Shown: piece after piece, positions 35,848 to 44,280 of the stretch
Position numbering within the stretch: the first letter of the stretch is position 1
Layout of the letters: each line of letters starts with the position of its first letter
NCBI RefSeq assembly: GCF_900156425.1
Contig: NZ_FTNO01000003.1
Location: forward strand, 1-64,000
Direction: 5' to 3'
DNA from: Haladaptatus litoreus
Lineage (GTDB): Archaea; Halobacteriota; Halobacteria; Halobacteriales; Haladaptataceae
Length of the DNA stretch: 64,000 nucleotides
Position numbers and translations under genes: made by a program
Notes under the pieces: generated by a model
The model's database searches: none
What the model saw: the letters and a program-made list of their open reading frames with translations, nothing else
What the model was told of the DNA's origin: nothing

Positions 35848-36609
35848 TCAGGCAATATCGTCGAGCGGCACGAGTTCGATGTCGTGTTCTTCGACACGGT
35901 TGTGGATGGCCTCGAGCAGTTCGACGGCATTTGGACTGTCCCCGTGGATGCAGATGCTGTCTGCCGGGACGTCTATCATCTCACCGGTTGCCGCCTCGAC
36001 TTCGCCCTCAGTCGCGATGCTGACAAACCGGTCTGCGACCAGTTCGGGGTCGGGAGCTACTTTCTCCTGCTCAACGATGAGGCTGCGGTCGGAGCGATAG
36101 TCGAGGTCAACATAGCCCTCGAAGACGGCGCGCAAGTCGTCGTATTCCTCGGTGACCTCGTAGATGTTCATGTCTGTCGCGAGGTAGATGAGGTTGTCGT
36201 CGACGTCAAGGATTCCCTCCATCACCGCCCGGGAGTGCTCACTGCTCTCAGAGAGCATCGAATACATCGCCCCATGAGGTTTCACGTGCTGGAACGTAAC
36301 ATCGTGCTGGTCTGCAAACGCCCTGAGAGCCCCGAGTTGGTAGACCACGTAGTCTCTGACCTCCTCAGGCGAGGCGGCCATCGTTCGCCGCCCGAAACCC
36401 ATCTTGTCTGGCAGGCCAGGGTGGATGCCGACACCGACGTCGTGTTCTGCCGCGAGGGCGACCGTTTCGCGCATCACGTGGGGGTCACCCGCATGATATC
36501 CGCCAGCGATGTTGGCGGAGGTGATGTAGGGCATCACCGCTTCGTCATTCCCCATGTTCCAATTGCCGAAACTCTCCCCCATGTCGCAGTTGATGTCAAT
36601 TGGTACCAT
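35848..36609 (-). CDS. pxpA: 5-oxoprolinase subunit A (LamB/YcsF family)
   Basis: A 253-residue protein with the LamB/YcsF fold motifs in order: IDINCDMGESFGNW, ITSANIAGGYHAGDPHVM, VGVGIHPGLPDKMGFGRR, VTFQHVKPHGAMYSML, and SICIHGDSPNAVELL near the C-terminus. This subunit supplies the ring-opening hydrolase half of the PxpABC enzyme; His, Asp and Lys residues in these motifs are family-conserved. It lies apart from pxpBC, at the far end of the importer operon and convergent to it, an unusual split of the three subunits around the transport genes. Confidence 0.9.
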   Translation of the reverse strand: MVPIDINCDMGESFGNWNMGNDEAVMPYITSANIAGGYHAGDPHVMRETVALAAEHDVGVGIHPGLPDKMGFGRRTMAASPEEVRDYVVYQLGALRAFADQHDVTFQHVKPHGAMYSMLSESSEHSRAVMEGILDVDDNLIYLATDMNIYEVTEEYDDLRAVFEGYVDLDYRSDRSLIVEQEKVAPDPELVADRFVSIATEGEVEAATGEMIDVPADSICIHGDSPNAVELLEAIHNRVEEHDIELVPLDDIA

Positions 36610-36649
36610 ACGTTCCGAGGATTGGTGGGAGCCGAATTATATGTTGTGG

Positions 36650-36938
36650 AGTGAACGGGCGGCCACGTCCGCCCGCGTCGCGACGAGTGAGTCGCTCGAA
36701 AACCGTCCACAACCCTGAACAGTCCTGCTGTAGTGAGTGTAGTGGGTCGTTCCGTGTCGAGGATGTTCCAGAGAACATTCGTTTTCACGAAGAGTGGGAG
36801 TACATGTGTCTCTTTGATTACGGCGGTGTCCATCCGCTTGACGGCGAAATAGAGTATCCTGCCGTCGTTCAGGATGCTATTGAGGAATACGATCAGCAAG
36901 AAGACTCTGGTGCGAACGAGAGGGGAGAAACCGTATAG
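36650..36938 (+). pseudogene. SprT-like C-terminal remnant fused to an unrelated tail
   Basis: The first part reads RVSRSKTVHNPEQSCCSECS GSFRVE, the zinc-ribbon end of the SprT-like family. It continues directly into EEWEYMCLFDYGGVHPLDGE and IEYPAVVQDAIEEYDQQE, which I do not recognise from other copies. A mosaic produced by recombination or insertion; start and function are lost. Confidence 0.5.
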
Positions 36939-36965
36939 ACGGATATCGAAAGGTGAGACACTGAC

Positions 36966-37123
36966 ACTGCCGTCGAAAACGCAACTGACGACAGGTTACT
37001 CAAGGAATTCGCATTGGAGGACATCAAAGACGATACCGACCCCGAAGACTGCGACTGTGAGGGCCTCGGTGGCTTCCCGTGTTAGGAATGCATAAAAACG
37101 GATCGGCGAGAGATTCCAGAGTA
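36966..37123 (+). pseudogene. SWIM zinc-finger family remnant with in-frame stop
   Basis: The frame gives TAVENATDDRLLKEFALEDI, then DPEDCDCEGLGGFPC, a TAG stop where Trp is expected, and ECIKTDRREIPE to the final TAA. The finger part is missing, and the internal stop shows it is dead. Confidence 0.6.
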
Positions 37124-37433
37124 ACTCCTCTCTCAGCCCCTCTTCTCTATAGCCCGTCAACAAACGCTTCCGTAAATCGCTGATCAGTGTCCACTCATCA
37201 AGTATATTCAAATTGTAATCATTAAAAGTGAAGACTGTATCACACCTTAGACACCACCGGCTTTTTCGTCTGGGCGCGAACGTAGTGCAGATGAGAATGT
37301 TATGACAAGTACCGTGCCGATTCACTCACTAGAACGAGCGAGACGGCCGAATTTGATGGGAGGAAACGAAGGATCAAGAACGAGTGATAGACCGATTCTC
37401 ACATGAAGGCGGTATGGGGTTGACTGTCAGAAT
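37124..37433 (+). other. Intergenic stretch without a recognisable gene
   Basis: About 310 bases between a SWIM remnant and the DoxX gene. A minus-strand frame over 36996-37325 mostly mirrors the SWIM remnant and has no family features; nothing else is visible. Confidence 0.45.
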
Positions 37434-38009
37434 CTACCCGAGGACATACTCGAGGATGGGGTAGCGCTCGAGGAGTGACTGCCCACTGATCTCGTAGTTC
37501 TCGATCCAGGCGTCGAGGCCGAGGATCCGGCCGGCACCGAACGCTGCAACGGCCAGGAAGACGAGCATGTACGCGAAGTCACCATTGATGACGCCGTGAG
37601 CGATGTCCCAGTTCCCGAAGTAGAACATGAGCATCATGAGCGCGCCAAAGAACGCCGCAAGACGGACGACCGCGCCGACGAACAGTCCAAGACCGATGAA
37701 CAGCTCGCCCCACGGGACGGCCACGTCCGCGAATTCGACGAACCACGGGGTCGAGCCCATCCAGGCGAATAGGCCGGCGATCGGGTTGCCGTTGGTCGCG
37801 GCGACGTTCGCTAGGTAGCCACCGGCCGAGAACGGTTCGGCGGCGACGATTTTCGTGAATCCCGAGTATGCGAACGCCCACCCCATCATAAGCCGAAGCG
37901 CGAGGACGAACCAAGCTGAGAGGCTGTGCGCACGGGTGCCGACCGTGTAGCCACCGATGGTGCTTTCGAAGGTGTTGCGAGTGTCTGGAGAGATGGTGGA
38001 TGCAGTCAT
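37434..38009 (-). CDS. DoxX family membrane protein
   Basis: A 191-residue protein with four hydrophobic segments, beginning after a soluble 28-residue leader: WFVLALRLMMGWAFAYSGFT, then a WFVEFADVAVPWGELFIGLG helix, VRLAAFFGALMMLMFYFGNW and AYMLVFLAVAAFGAGRILGL. The first helix with its GxxFxxSGxxK-type ending and the PWGELFIGLGL helix define the DoxX/DoxD group, related to the membrane subunit of thiosulfate:quinone oxidoreductase. The electron partner here is unknown. Single gene, flanked by remnants. Confidence 0.85.
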   Translation of the reverse strand: MTASTISPDTRNTFESTIGGYTVGTRAHSLSAWFVLALRLMMGWAFAYSGFTKIVAAEPFSAGGYLANVAATNGNPIAGLFAWMGSTPWFVEFADVAVPWGELFIGLGLFVGAVVRLAAFFGALMMLMFYFGNWDIAHGVINGDFAYMLVFLAVAAFGAGRILGLDAWIENYEISGQSLLERYPILEYVLG

Positions 38010-38141
38010 GGTATCGGAAGAAAAACTTCCTACTTTCTAAAAGAACGGTGAAGTATATAAGTGTATTTAGATAGGCTATGTCATGGATTCTTATTGGTTA
38101 TAGAAATTATTTAGCACCGCTATTGACTCATTTTTGTCTCG

Positions 38142-38342
38142 GTGAATGGCGACGAGAGTGAAGATACTGAGACACCTATCGACGACGAGAGCGGGCTACC
38201 GGAGGACCGTGACTGCGATGGCCTCGATGGCTTCCCAGACTATCCATGCGTGAAACGAGACGGAAGGAACTGCCGAACAAACCTGTGCTTCCGTTTTAAT
38301 CCATTTCTCAATAATTCTCAGTGGCGTCAATTTATCAAATAA
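38142..38342 (+). pseudogene. SWIM zinc-finger family, degraded C-terminal remnant
   Basis: The frame reads ESGLPEDRDCDGLDGFPDYP CVKRDGRNC and then drifts. Compared with intact copies, one CxC Cys is lost (DRDCDGL for DCDCDGL) and PCWPC has become PDYPC, so zinc ligands are missing. Non-functional. Confidence 0.55.
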
Positions 38343-38456
38343 ACTCCAATTGCAGAGTTATATATCGATATTTATTGCGGAATAGGTTAACGATCGTTTC
38401 ATAATTTTTAAAATGAAAACATATATGGCTGAGTTGCTTGTACCCCATACCAGACT

Positions 38457-38642
38457 ATGGAGCTCCTTCATCGATTACGTGACGCCTTCACTCCGGAAGA
38501 GGCCCCTCAGCAAACAGAAAAGCAAGTCCGAACAACCGGTGATATTTTCGAATGTGAAGACTGTGGTACAACGTTCATTTCAAAGCCAACCCAGTGTTCA
38601 AAGTGCGATCATAACGAATTTCGGAATCACGGCAGCTGCTAA
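38457..38642 (+). CDS. Small zinc-ribbon protein (61 residues), copy 2 of 3
   Basis: MELLHRLRDAFTPEEAPQQT at the start, then GDIFECEDCGTTFISKPTQC SKCDHNEF and a final HGSC. It is clearly paralogous to the genes at 8583 and 56338 but more diverged (about a quarter of residues differ), so it is an older copy. All four zinc Cys are kept, indicating selection. DUF7344, SprT-like and HalOD1 genes follow within 3 kb. Confidence 0.7.
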   Translation: MELLHRLRDAFTPEEAPQQTEKQVRTTGDIFECEDCGTTFISKPTQCSKCDHNEFRNHGSC

Positions 38643-38865
38643 GATTCTGCTCAATCCAGACGTTCTAGCCTGAGTTCGCTTTGACATTCCCCCTACGCTA
38701 AAGCGCGAGAATTCACACGAGTTGGGATATTCGGAGTCCCGATTGACAACTCTCCGAGTTTTAATAAAATGTTCTTAACACAATTTGGAGCAAGAATTTT
38801 TTCCGGGCTGGTGGTCGAATCCACAATCACTATCGTCGACGATTGGCTAGACGTTGATGGGAAAC

Positions 38866-39195
38866 ATGGCGACATTAGACACTATCTTCGACTTATTCAG
38901 TAAGAAGCGGCGACGATACGCACTATACTATCTCGATCAACAGAGTGGAACAGTAACGGTTGATGAGGTTGTGGAGTATGTTGCAAATCACGAAAACGAC
39001 GCGACTGATGAAACAATTCCTGACGAGCAGTACGATCGGATCGAACTCTCTCTTCGCCAGGTGCATATCCCGAAAACAGCTGAAATTGACTCGATTGAAT
39101 ATGATCGCAATGAAGGAGAAATTACCATTCAGGGGACACCAACCGAATTTGACGCAATTGTGACCGTCGCGAAGGTCCTCGAACACGCCGATTGA
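38866..39195 (+). CDS. DUF7344 winged-helix protein
   Basis: About 110 residues from MATLDTIFDLFSKKRRRYAL YYL, the typical opening of DUF7344 (helix followed by RRRYxLYYL). A linker of about 20 residues and the wing/recognition part SLRQVHIPKTAEIDSIEYDR follow. Such haloarchaeal proteins are predicted DNA-binding regulators and often stand beside HalOD1 genes, as here (40224 and 41318). Alternative ATGs at 38854 and 38857 would add a few residues. Confidence 0.75.
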   Translation: MATLDTIFDLFSKKRRRYALYYLDQQSGTVTVDEVVEYVANHENDATDETIPDEQYDRIELSLRQVHIPKTAEIDSIEYDRNEGEITIQGTPTEFDAIVTVAKVLEHAD

Positions 39196-39264
39196 GCCGA
39201 GTAGATAACCCTTCAATGGCGATCTCAGCAGTATACTTTCGAGATCTAGCAGTCAAAGTAGTTT

Positions 39265-39600
39265 GCTAGGGAGATTTCGAAGAGCGTCCAGGCACTTACA
39301 GAGGTCACAAAGTACGACCCGACAACGGACGAGGTTATGATCACGCTGACCTGGACGGCCTCCGAACAACACGGCTGGGAGCAATTCAGTTCCACCGTCC
39401 GAAACGAACTCATTCACGCATGGCAGCACCACGAGTTCGGCGAGGCGGGTCACGGAGCAACATTCACCTATGGACAGACCGCCTCGACACATCACAACAC
39501 TGTGAGCGGGTCATCGCGCCAAAGTAGTGGCTTGTTTGTGAGGACTGCGGCGGTCGAATTGCCCGCTATCGATGCTCGAAGACGCTCTTGATGGCCTACT
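39265..39600 (+). pseudogene. SprT-like gene, truncated and frameshifted
   Basis: The frame reads VTKYDPTTDEVMITLTWTAS EQHGWEQF and NELIHAWQHHEFGEAGHGAT. It then leaves the family frame within TYGQTASTHH, while the right continuation (CERVIAPKWWLVCEDCGGRI ARYR) appears one frame away. The metal motif HExxH is degraded (NELIH), and the N-terminal third is missing. Downstream, another unrelated scrap (LDDLAEEAADLYQWVGERAS) ends at 39705. Confidence 0.6.
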
Positions 39601-39711
39601 TTTCACAACCGAATACTGCGGGAAGGCGGGCCTCGACGATCTGGCGGAAGAAGCAGCGGATCTCTACCAATGGGTAGGAGAACGAGCATCTGAAGAAGGG
39701 ACGTAATAACA

Positions 39712-39900
39712 ATGTATGAACCCGTATTCAGTATCAAATCAGCATTGAGATCGATGATTGTCGGAAGTCTCGTGGGGTTCACCCTTGCGATTGTCGACCT
39801 GCCATCCCCTGCGCTCACTGAGTCGATCGGCGTGATAGTTGGGGCTTGCAACCTTTCCGGGCTCTTCCTCGGCTACATGGTTGCTAACACGTACGCCTGA
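39712..39900 (+). CDS. Small two-helix membrane protein, hypothetical
   Basis: 62 residues: MYEPVFSIKSALRSMIVGSL starts a first hydrophobic helix, a short PSPAL turn follows, and ESIGVIVGACNLSGLFLGYM forms a second. Clean start and stop. No family recognised. It may belong with the HalOD1 gene 320 bases downstream, but nothing shows this. Confidence 0.45.
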   Translation: MYEPVFSIKSALRSMIVGSLVGFTLAIVDLPSPALTESIGVIVGACNLSGLFLGYMVANTYA

Positions 39901-40074
39901 ATGCCGCCCTTCTCATATGACCCCAATTAGAAGAATTCCAGTAGTTTACGGAGAGTTACGTCTCCGAGGTAACGGACGGATGAAAGCCAGCTTGAGTACG
40001 ACGCTCTACTTCGTGGTGTACACTCTGATGAAGACGGTTAGAAGGTAGCAGGAGCATCACTTTTGTTCGGGCTG

Positions 40075-40125
40075 GAACTGATGGCCTGCACATCGGATAT
40101 CACCGACTAACCAACGCTCACAGCA
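40075..40125 (+). pseudogene. SWIM-to-SprT deletion junction remnant
   Basis: GAACTGATGGCCTGCACATC encodes the SWIM word ELMACT and runs directly into GGATATCACCGAC, the SprT N-terminal word SDITD. It is a relic of a SWIM-SprT pair from which the intervening sequence was deleted, comparable to the junction at 8289. Confidence 0.5.
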
Positions 40126-40223
40126 AGGTTAGTGGTCAGTGGACTTCAGAGTGATTTTGTAACTGGACGTGGGTGACCTAGTGACTGTCTCAGCAGGAGG
40201 CTGGGTGATCGGAGTTCGATTCA

Positions 40224-40508
40224 ATGATTGTAAGCATGGCACTAGGAAGTGGCGGAGAGAATGCGAACAACGAACCGATTAGTACCGTTATTGCGGAAAC
40301 TATCGCGAACCACAAAGGTGTCGATCCAGCGGACCTTGAGCCGCTCTATGAGACAATCGATCCTGACGCACTGGACGCCCTCTTTGCTCATCGAACTGAC
40401 GGGACTGCCCGAACGACTGGCCAGATCACCTTCGTCCATGCCGGATATGAGATAACCGTTACTAGCGACCGAACAGTCACTGTCGAGCCGAGTACCGACG
40501 AAGAATAG
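40224..40508 (+). CDS. HalOD1 output-domain protein (type B)
   Basis: A 94-residue stand-alone HalOD1 domain: TVIAETIANHKGVDPADLEP, LYETIDPDALDALFAHRTDG, then ITFVHAGYEITVTSDRTVTV. HalOD1 is a haloarchaeal output domain of unknown biochemical function often tied to signalling or transcription proteins. It is closest in the window to the gene at 55021. The ATG at 40236 is an alternative start. Confidence 0.8.
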   Translation: MIVSMALGSGGENANNEPISTVIAETIANHKGVDPADLEPLYETIDPDALDALFAHRTDGTARTTGQITFVHAGYEITVTSDRTVTVEPSTDEE

Positions 40509-40522
40509 TCGCGTACCGTCCG

Positions 40523-40723
40523 TCATCCAGGATTGCTTGCTTCGGCCCGGAATGTAACAGCAGTCAACGTGAGTGACTTGCCACTGAACGCGTCCATCAA
40601 GTCATCATTGACGCCCTCGATCCGGCCATCGATCGAGAAGGAAATGTGATCATCGTCAGTTGCAATACCGATATCTGTGAGTTCGAGATCAGCCCCATTC
40701 TGGAGTCGAATCGTGTGTTCCAT
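40523..40723 (-). CDS. Small haloarchaeal hypothetical protein (66 residues)
   Basis: From ATG 40723 the product reads MEHTIRLQNGADLELTDIGI, then DDDHISFSIDGRIEGVNDDL and KSLTLTAVTFRAEASNPG, an all-beta-looking small protein. The longer frame upstream of this ATG is basic and unlike the rest, so I reject it. Convergent with the HalOD1 gene, ends 15 bases apart. Function unknown. Confidence 0.55.
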   Translation of the reverse strand: MEHTIRLQNGADLELTDIGIATDDDHISFSIDGRIEGVNDDLMDAFSGKSLTLTAVTFRAEASNPG

Positions 40724-40861
40724 ACCCAAACCCCGTGAGTGACTCCCCTTAGTCTTCTGGTTAAGTTGTTTAGGAGCCAACAAAATTGGATAACCCACAG
40801 GAACCCTCATTGGTGACTCCAGTCTCATTATTTCGAGGAAAAATACTCCCTATAATCTGCT

Positions 40862-41314
40862 GTGTACTTCCCAGAACTGCCGGTCGACACGATCGACTGG
40901 GAGGTCTCGCACCGAGCGAAACGGCAAGCAGGCGTCACGAAGTATGACCCTGCAACAGAGGCGATCACGATTGCGCTTACCTGGAAGGCTTACGAACAAC
41001 ACAGGCAGACGCAATTCAGTGCGACCGTCCGGCACAAACTCATCCACGCCTGGCAGTACCACGAGTTCGACGACGCGGATCACGGGACAACGTTCACCCG
41101 ATGGACAGACACTCTCGACACTTCGCAACACTGCGAACGATTTACCGACCCAAAGTGGTGGCTCGTGTGCGAGGACTGCGGCGGTCGGATTGCCCGCTAT
41201 CGAAGCTCGAAAACGGTTCGCAACCCCGAGCAATACAGTTGGGGTGAGTGTGGTGGGTCACTCCGTGTCGAGATAGGTCTGCTCCCGGGTGGGGGATTGA
41301 GATTTACGAGGTGA
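40862..41314 (+). CDS. SprT-like protein, N-terminally short with altered HExxH
   Basis: A 150-residue frame covering most of the SprT-like fold: VDTIDWEVSHRAKRQAGVTK, ITIALTWKAYEQH, RHKLIHAWQYHEFDDADHGT and the zinc-ribbon PKWWLVCEDCGGRIARYRSS plus GECGGSLRVE. SprT proteins are zinc proteases (SPRTN/Wss1 group) with HELIH; here it is HKLIH, so the catalytic Glu is gone. One zinc-ribbon Cys also appears replaced (YSWGEC for CCSEC in other copies). About 35 N-terminal residues seen in the 63-kb copy are missing. It is followed after three bases by a HalOD1 gene, perhaps co-expressed. Functional status uncertain. Confidence 0.5.
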   Translation: MYFPELPVDTIDWEVSHRAKRQAGVTKYDPATEAITIALTWKAYEQHRQTQFSATVRHKLIHAWQYHEFDDADHGTTFTRWTDTLDTSQHCERFTDPKWWLVCEDCGGRIARYRSSKTVRNPEQYSWGECGGSLRVEIGLLPGGGLRFTR

Positions 41315-41317
41315 ACC

Positions 41318-41635
41318 ATGACTGAAGTAGATCTGACCGCAGATGACTGGCAGCTCGTCGAGCAAGCCCAGTATGACCGCAACGGGCGTCATGATCTCAC
41401 GACGGCAATTATCACCACGATCGCTGCGGCCGAGGGCGTCGCTCCAGCCGAGTTGAAAGACCCCGTCTTGTACGAATGTGTGGATGTCGCTGCGATCGAG
41501 GATTCCTTCTTCGGGCCTGAGGTCGGAGGCCAGAATCGGGATGGCGTTGGAACCGTTGCATTTCGCTTCGGCGACTATCGTATTGAGGTCACCAATGAGG
41601 GTGCGATCGCCGTGTACGCAGGTACGTCTGCGTAA
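41318..41635 (+). CDS. HalOD1 output-domain protein (type A)
   Basis: 105 residues: VEQAQYDRNGRHDLTTAIIT, then EGVAPAELKDPVLYECVDVA, IEDSFFGPEVGGQNRDGVGT and VAFRFGDYRIEVTNEGAIAV. It is a complete HalOD1 domain close to the gene at 54400. The start codon is three bases after the SprT-like stop, an operon-like arrangement. Confidence 0.8.
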   Translation: MTEVDLTADDWQLVEQAQYDRNGRHDLTTAIITTIAAAEGVAPAELKDPVLYECVDVAAIEDSFFGPEVGGQNRDGVGTVAFRFGDYRIEVTNEGAIAVYAGTSA

Positions 41636-42471
41636 TGTGTTGTGAACGACCGAAGAACCAACCTCGATGGGTGACCTCGGCATAGCTGTGTTCAATAGAA
41701 AGGGATATGCACAGATCGATTCGAGGGTCCCGGGGTGGGTGCACTTCCGCTTATGGATTTCATGAGTCGTGATTCTTGCCCCCTCGATTGATTGCTTACA
41801 ACTCAACAGAGCGTATCGGCTCAATGATATTTGCTTCTGTAGGATTTCTGTGGAGAGTTCTTTCCTAAAGAAAGGAGATTAGTGTCAGCCTTATTGAATA
41901 AGAAGTTCTGTTTTATTTCCCATATTGCCACAAAGTATTTATTAATCCATGCTAAACGGTAGCATGTATCGAGGGCGCTTTGACATCACCGGATCTGGCG
42001 CCATCACTCCTAATCCACCCCCTCGATCCACCCCTCGTTTCTCCAGAGCCCTTTGAGGATACAATCATCGCTCAGTACAGTCAGTAGCTTCTCACTGCTA
42101 TCATCTTCGATTGCACTCAGTCGAAAAACGTCCAAGCCGTTGCAATGATTCAAGCACTTGTCCTTCCGTTTGCGGTCGATATGACGACTCTCGTTGCCAT
42201 TTAGTCGGTCAGTCTCAATTGACGTTCTCGTAACCAATTTGACTATTTGATTGGAGGTGGGGCCGCTGTTACCCCCTCCGTGACGCCGATCAGCAACTGT
42301 TTAGCTCCATCGTTTTCAAGCAGTCGCGTCGCAAGTCGGTCAGCGTCGATCCTGTCGTCCCGTGTCTCCTCCAATACCAAACGCGAGCGTCACCATTGTC
42401 ATTCCACAATTCAGATAGTAACCAACTGCTTTCGGAAATGCGAGAACGCACATAACCGGGGCGAGAATCAG
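41636..42471 (-). other. 835 bases with only weak gene remnants
   Basis: No complete gene is recognisable. On the minus strand, about 42410-42252 reads LVLEETRDDRIDADRLATRL LENDGAKQLLIGVTEG to a stop, preceded in another frame by a hydrophobic stretch (VMCVLAFPKAVGYYLNCGM). This could be a frameshifted protein of unknown family. Between 41640 and 42000 the sequence is AT-richer and I see nothing. Confidence 0.35.
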
Positions 42472-43698
42472 TTAGATAATATCATTGTGCTCTAATCGGT
42501 CGATATCGGCCGCCGTGTAGCCGTACTCAGTGAGGATTTCTTCAGTGTGTTCACCGAGGAGTGGCGGATGGGAACGGACACTCGCAGGTGTTTTCGAGAG
42601 ATGCATTGGGCTGCCTGCCATCTCAACGTCACCCGCTGTCGGATGAGAGACGGATTGGTGCATTCCTCGCGCCATGACCTGAGGATTGTTGAACACGTCT
42701 TCCATGTCCTTGACGGCAGTCGCTGGGACGCCGTGATCGTCCATCAGGTCGAGGATTTCCATCGTCGTGTACTCCGCGAACTGCGCTTCGAGCAACGCAT
42801 CAAGTTCCTCGCGGTTTTCGACGCGTGAGGCGTTGTCGTGAAACCGGTCGTCATTGATGAGGTCGTCGCGATCGATTGCGGTACAGAACTTCGGCCAGAG
42901 GTTCGGGGAGGGAACCGCGATAACGACGTAGCCGTCAGCAGTCGGAAACGCTTGATAGGGGGCAATCGTTGGGTGTTTGCTTCCCATCCTGCCAGGTGCG
43001 GAACCCGTTGCGAAGTAGTTCGACGCCATGTAACTCATCCATGCGACCTGCCCGTCGAGCAACGAAACGTCGATTTTCTGTCCCGTTCCATCCCCGAGTT
43101 CACGTTCAAGCAGGGCGGCAAGAATGGCCTGCGTGGCGTACATCCCTGCACCGATATCGGCGATTGCGACACCCACGCGCACGGGCGCACCATCCTTCTC
43201 ACCAGTGATGCTCATTAGGCCACCTTCCGCCTGCATGATGAGGTCGTAAGCGGGACGGTCTTTGTCTGGGCCCCATTCGCCATATCCCGAGAGAGAACAG
43301 TACACAAGTGCGGGGTTCTCCTGCCGTAGTGTCTGGTAATCTAGTCCCCACTCCTCCATCTTGCCGATGCGGAAGTTCGAAACGACGATGTCAGCCTCGC
43401 TTGCGAGGTCACGAAAGAGGTCGCGCCCGTCTTCGCTCGCAAGATTAAGCGTCATCGAGCGTTTATTTCGGTTCACGCTGAGGTAATACGCGCTCTCTTC
43501 CGAATCGCCGTACGTTGGCGGGTGCCATCCTCGCGTCTGGTCACCCCTATCCGGTCGTTCTACTTTGATGACGTCCGCGCCGAGGTCACCCAACTGCATC
43601 GTACAGAACGGGCCGACCAGGACGCGAGAGGCGTCGAGGACGGTAACACCGTCGAGGGGTCCACGATTCGTCTCTGGCTGTTTTGTTTCTCCAACCAT
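42472..43698 (-). CDS. Class III CoA-transferase (CaiB/BaiF family)
   Basis: A 408-residue enzyme of the formyl-CoA transferase family: LDGVTVLDASRVLVGPFCTM QLGDLGADVIKVE, YYLSVNRNKRSMTLNLAS, and PAYDLIMQAEGGLMSITGEK with Asp152 at the place of the catalytic Asp that forms the acyl anhydride. It moves CoA between carboxylic acids. It is divergent from a TAXI-TRAP carboxylate transporter, suggesting that the imported acid is activated by this enzyme. Acceptor and donor are not evident. Confidence 0.88.
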   Translation of the reverse strand: MVGETKQPETNRGPLDGVTVLDASRVLVGPFCTMQLGDLGADVIKVERPDRGDQTRGWHPPTYGDSEESAYYLSVNRNKRSMTLNLASEDGRDLFRDLASEADIVVSNFRIGKMEEWGLDYQTLRQENPALVYCSLSGYGEWGPDKDRPAYDLIMQAEGGLMSITGEKDGAPVRVGVAIADIGAGMYATQAILAALLERELGDGTGQKIDVSLLDGQVAWMSYMASNYFATGSAPGRMGSKHPTIAPYQAFPTADGYVVIAVPSPNLWPKFCTAIDRDDLINDDRFHDNASRVENREELDALLEAQFAEYTTMEILDLMDDHGVPATAVKDMEDVFNNPQVMARGMHQSVSHPTAGDVEMAGSPMHLSKTPASVRSHPPLLGEHTEEILTEYGYTAADIDRLEHNDII

Positions 43699-43704
43699 GT
43701 GCTG

Positions 43705-43923
43705 TTAGGTAATGTTCTCGGCGAGTCGGTCGAAAATCATCACGTGAAGGTCGCGCGTCTCGTCCGCGATTGACGTTGTCTCCGCGTCCACCATTGGACA
43801 CACCGACGAGTACTTCGCTCCGTTCTCGGTCACGTCGGGCGGGCGGCAGGTGATGTGGGGGGATATCCGACTCGTCCGCAATTCAGTCGGTCGATTTGTG
43901 GCTAGCGAGACGAAATCTAACAT
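43705..43923 (-). CDS. Short hypothetical frame upstream of the CoA-transferase
   Basis: 72 codons (MLDFVSLATNRPTELRTSRI, ETTSIADETRDLHVMIFDRL) ending six bases before the CoA-transferase ATG, an operon-like spacing. The C-terminal half looks protein-like, the N-terminal half less so. It could be a truncated gene. No family recognised. Confidence 0.3.
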   Translation of the reverse strand: MLDFVSLATNRPTELRTSRISPHITCRPPDVTENGAKYSSVCPMVDAETTSIADETRDLHVMIFDRLAENIT

Positions 43924-44280
43924 GGTCGTAGTAGATGTTTTGAAAAATCCGGGTTAAACTGTTTCGGTAAGGCGTTCTCCGCAAAAATGACCTAACTTAT
44001 TTTACAACCGACAGGCAGACGATCGATTTCTATCTCTGGATGGACGGAGAAATCACGGGAAAACCACGCTCTAGATGGCGGTCAATGGGTTCGGCAAGCG
44101 TCAGTGACTCGAACCAGTACGTTTGAAAACAATTGTTCGGGGAATTCGGTTCGTCGAGAAGATGCGAAGGAGGAAAACCGATGAATATTATAGATGTCCA
44201 ACTATACTAATATAATATGTGGATAAATTAGACAGAATTGAATTCGATGCATTTATTGTTACTGATTGTTGTTTTTTGGT
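43924..44280 (+). other. Divergent intergenic region without a gene
   Basis: About 360 bases between the leftward CoA-transferase unit and the rightward TRAP operon. It becomes AT-rich near the TRAP start (44210-44280, with several TATAATA-like words) and should hold promoters, but no unambiguous box can be picked. Confidence 0.4.

Noticed and set aside
42010..42237. 75-codon minus-strand frame
   Set aside because: Possible remnant, but no similarity to any other sequence in the window or to a family I know; mentioned only within the intergenic entry.
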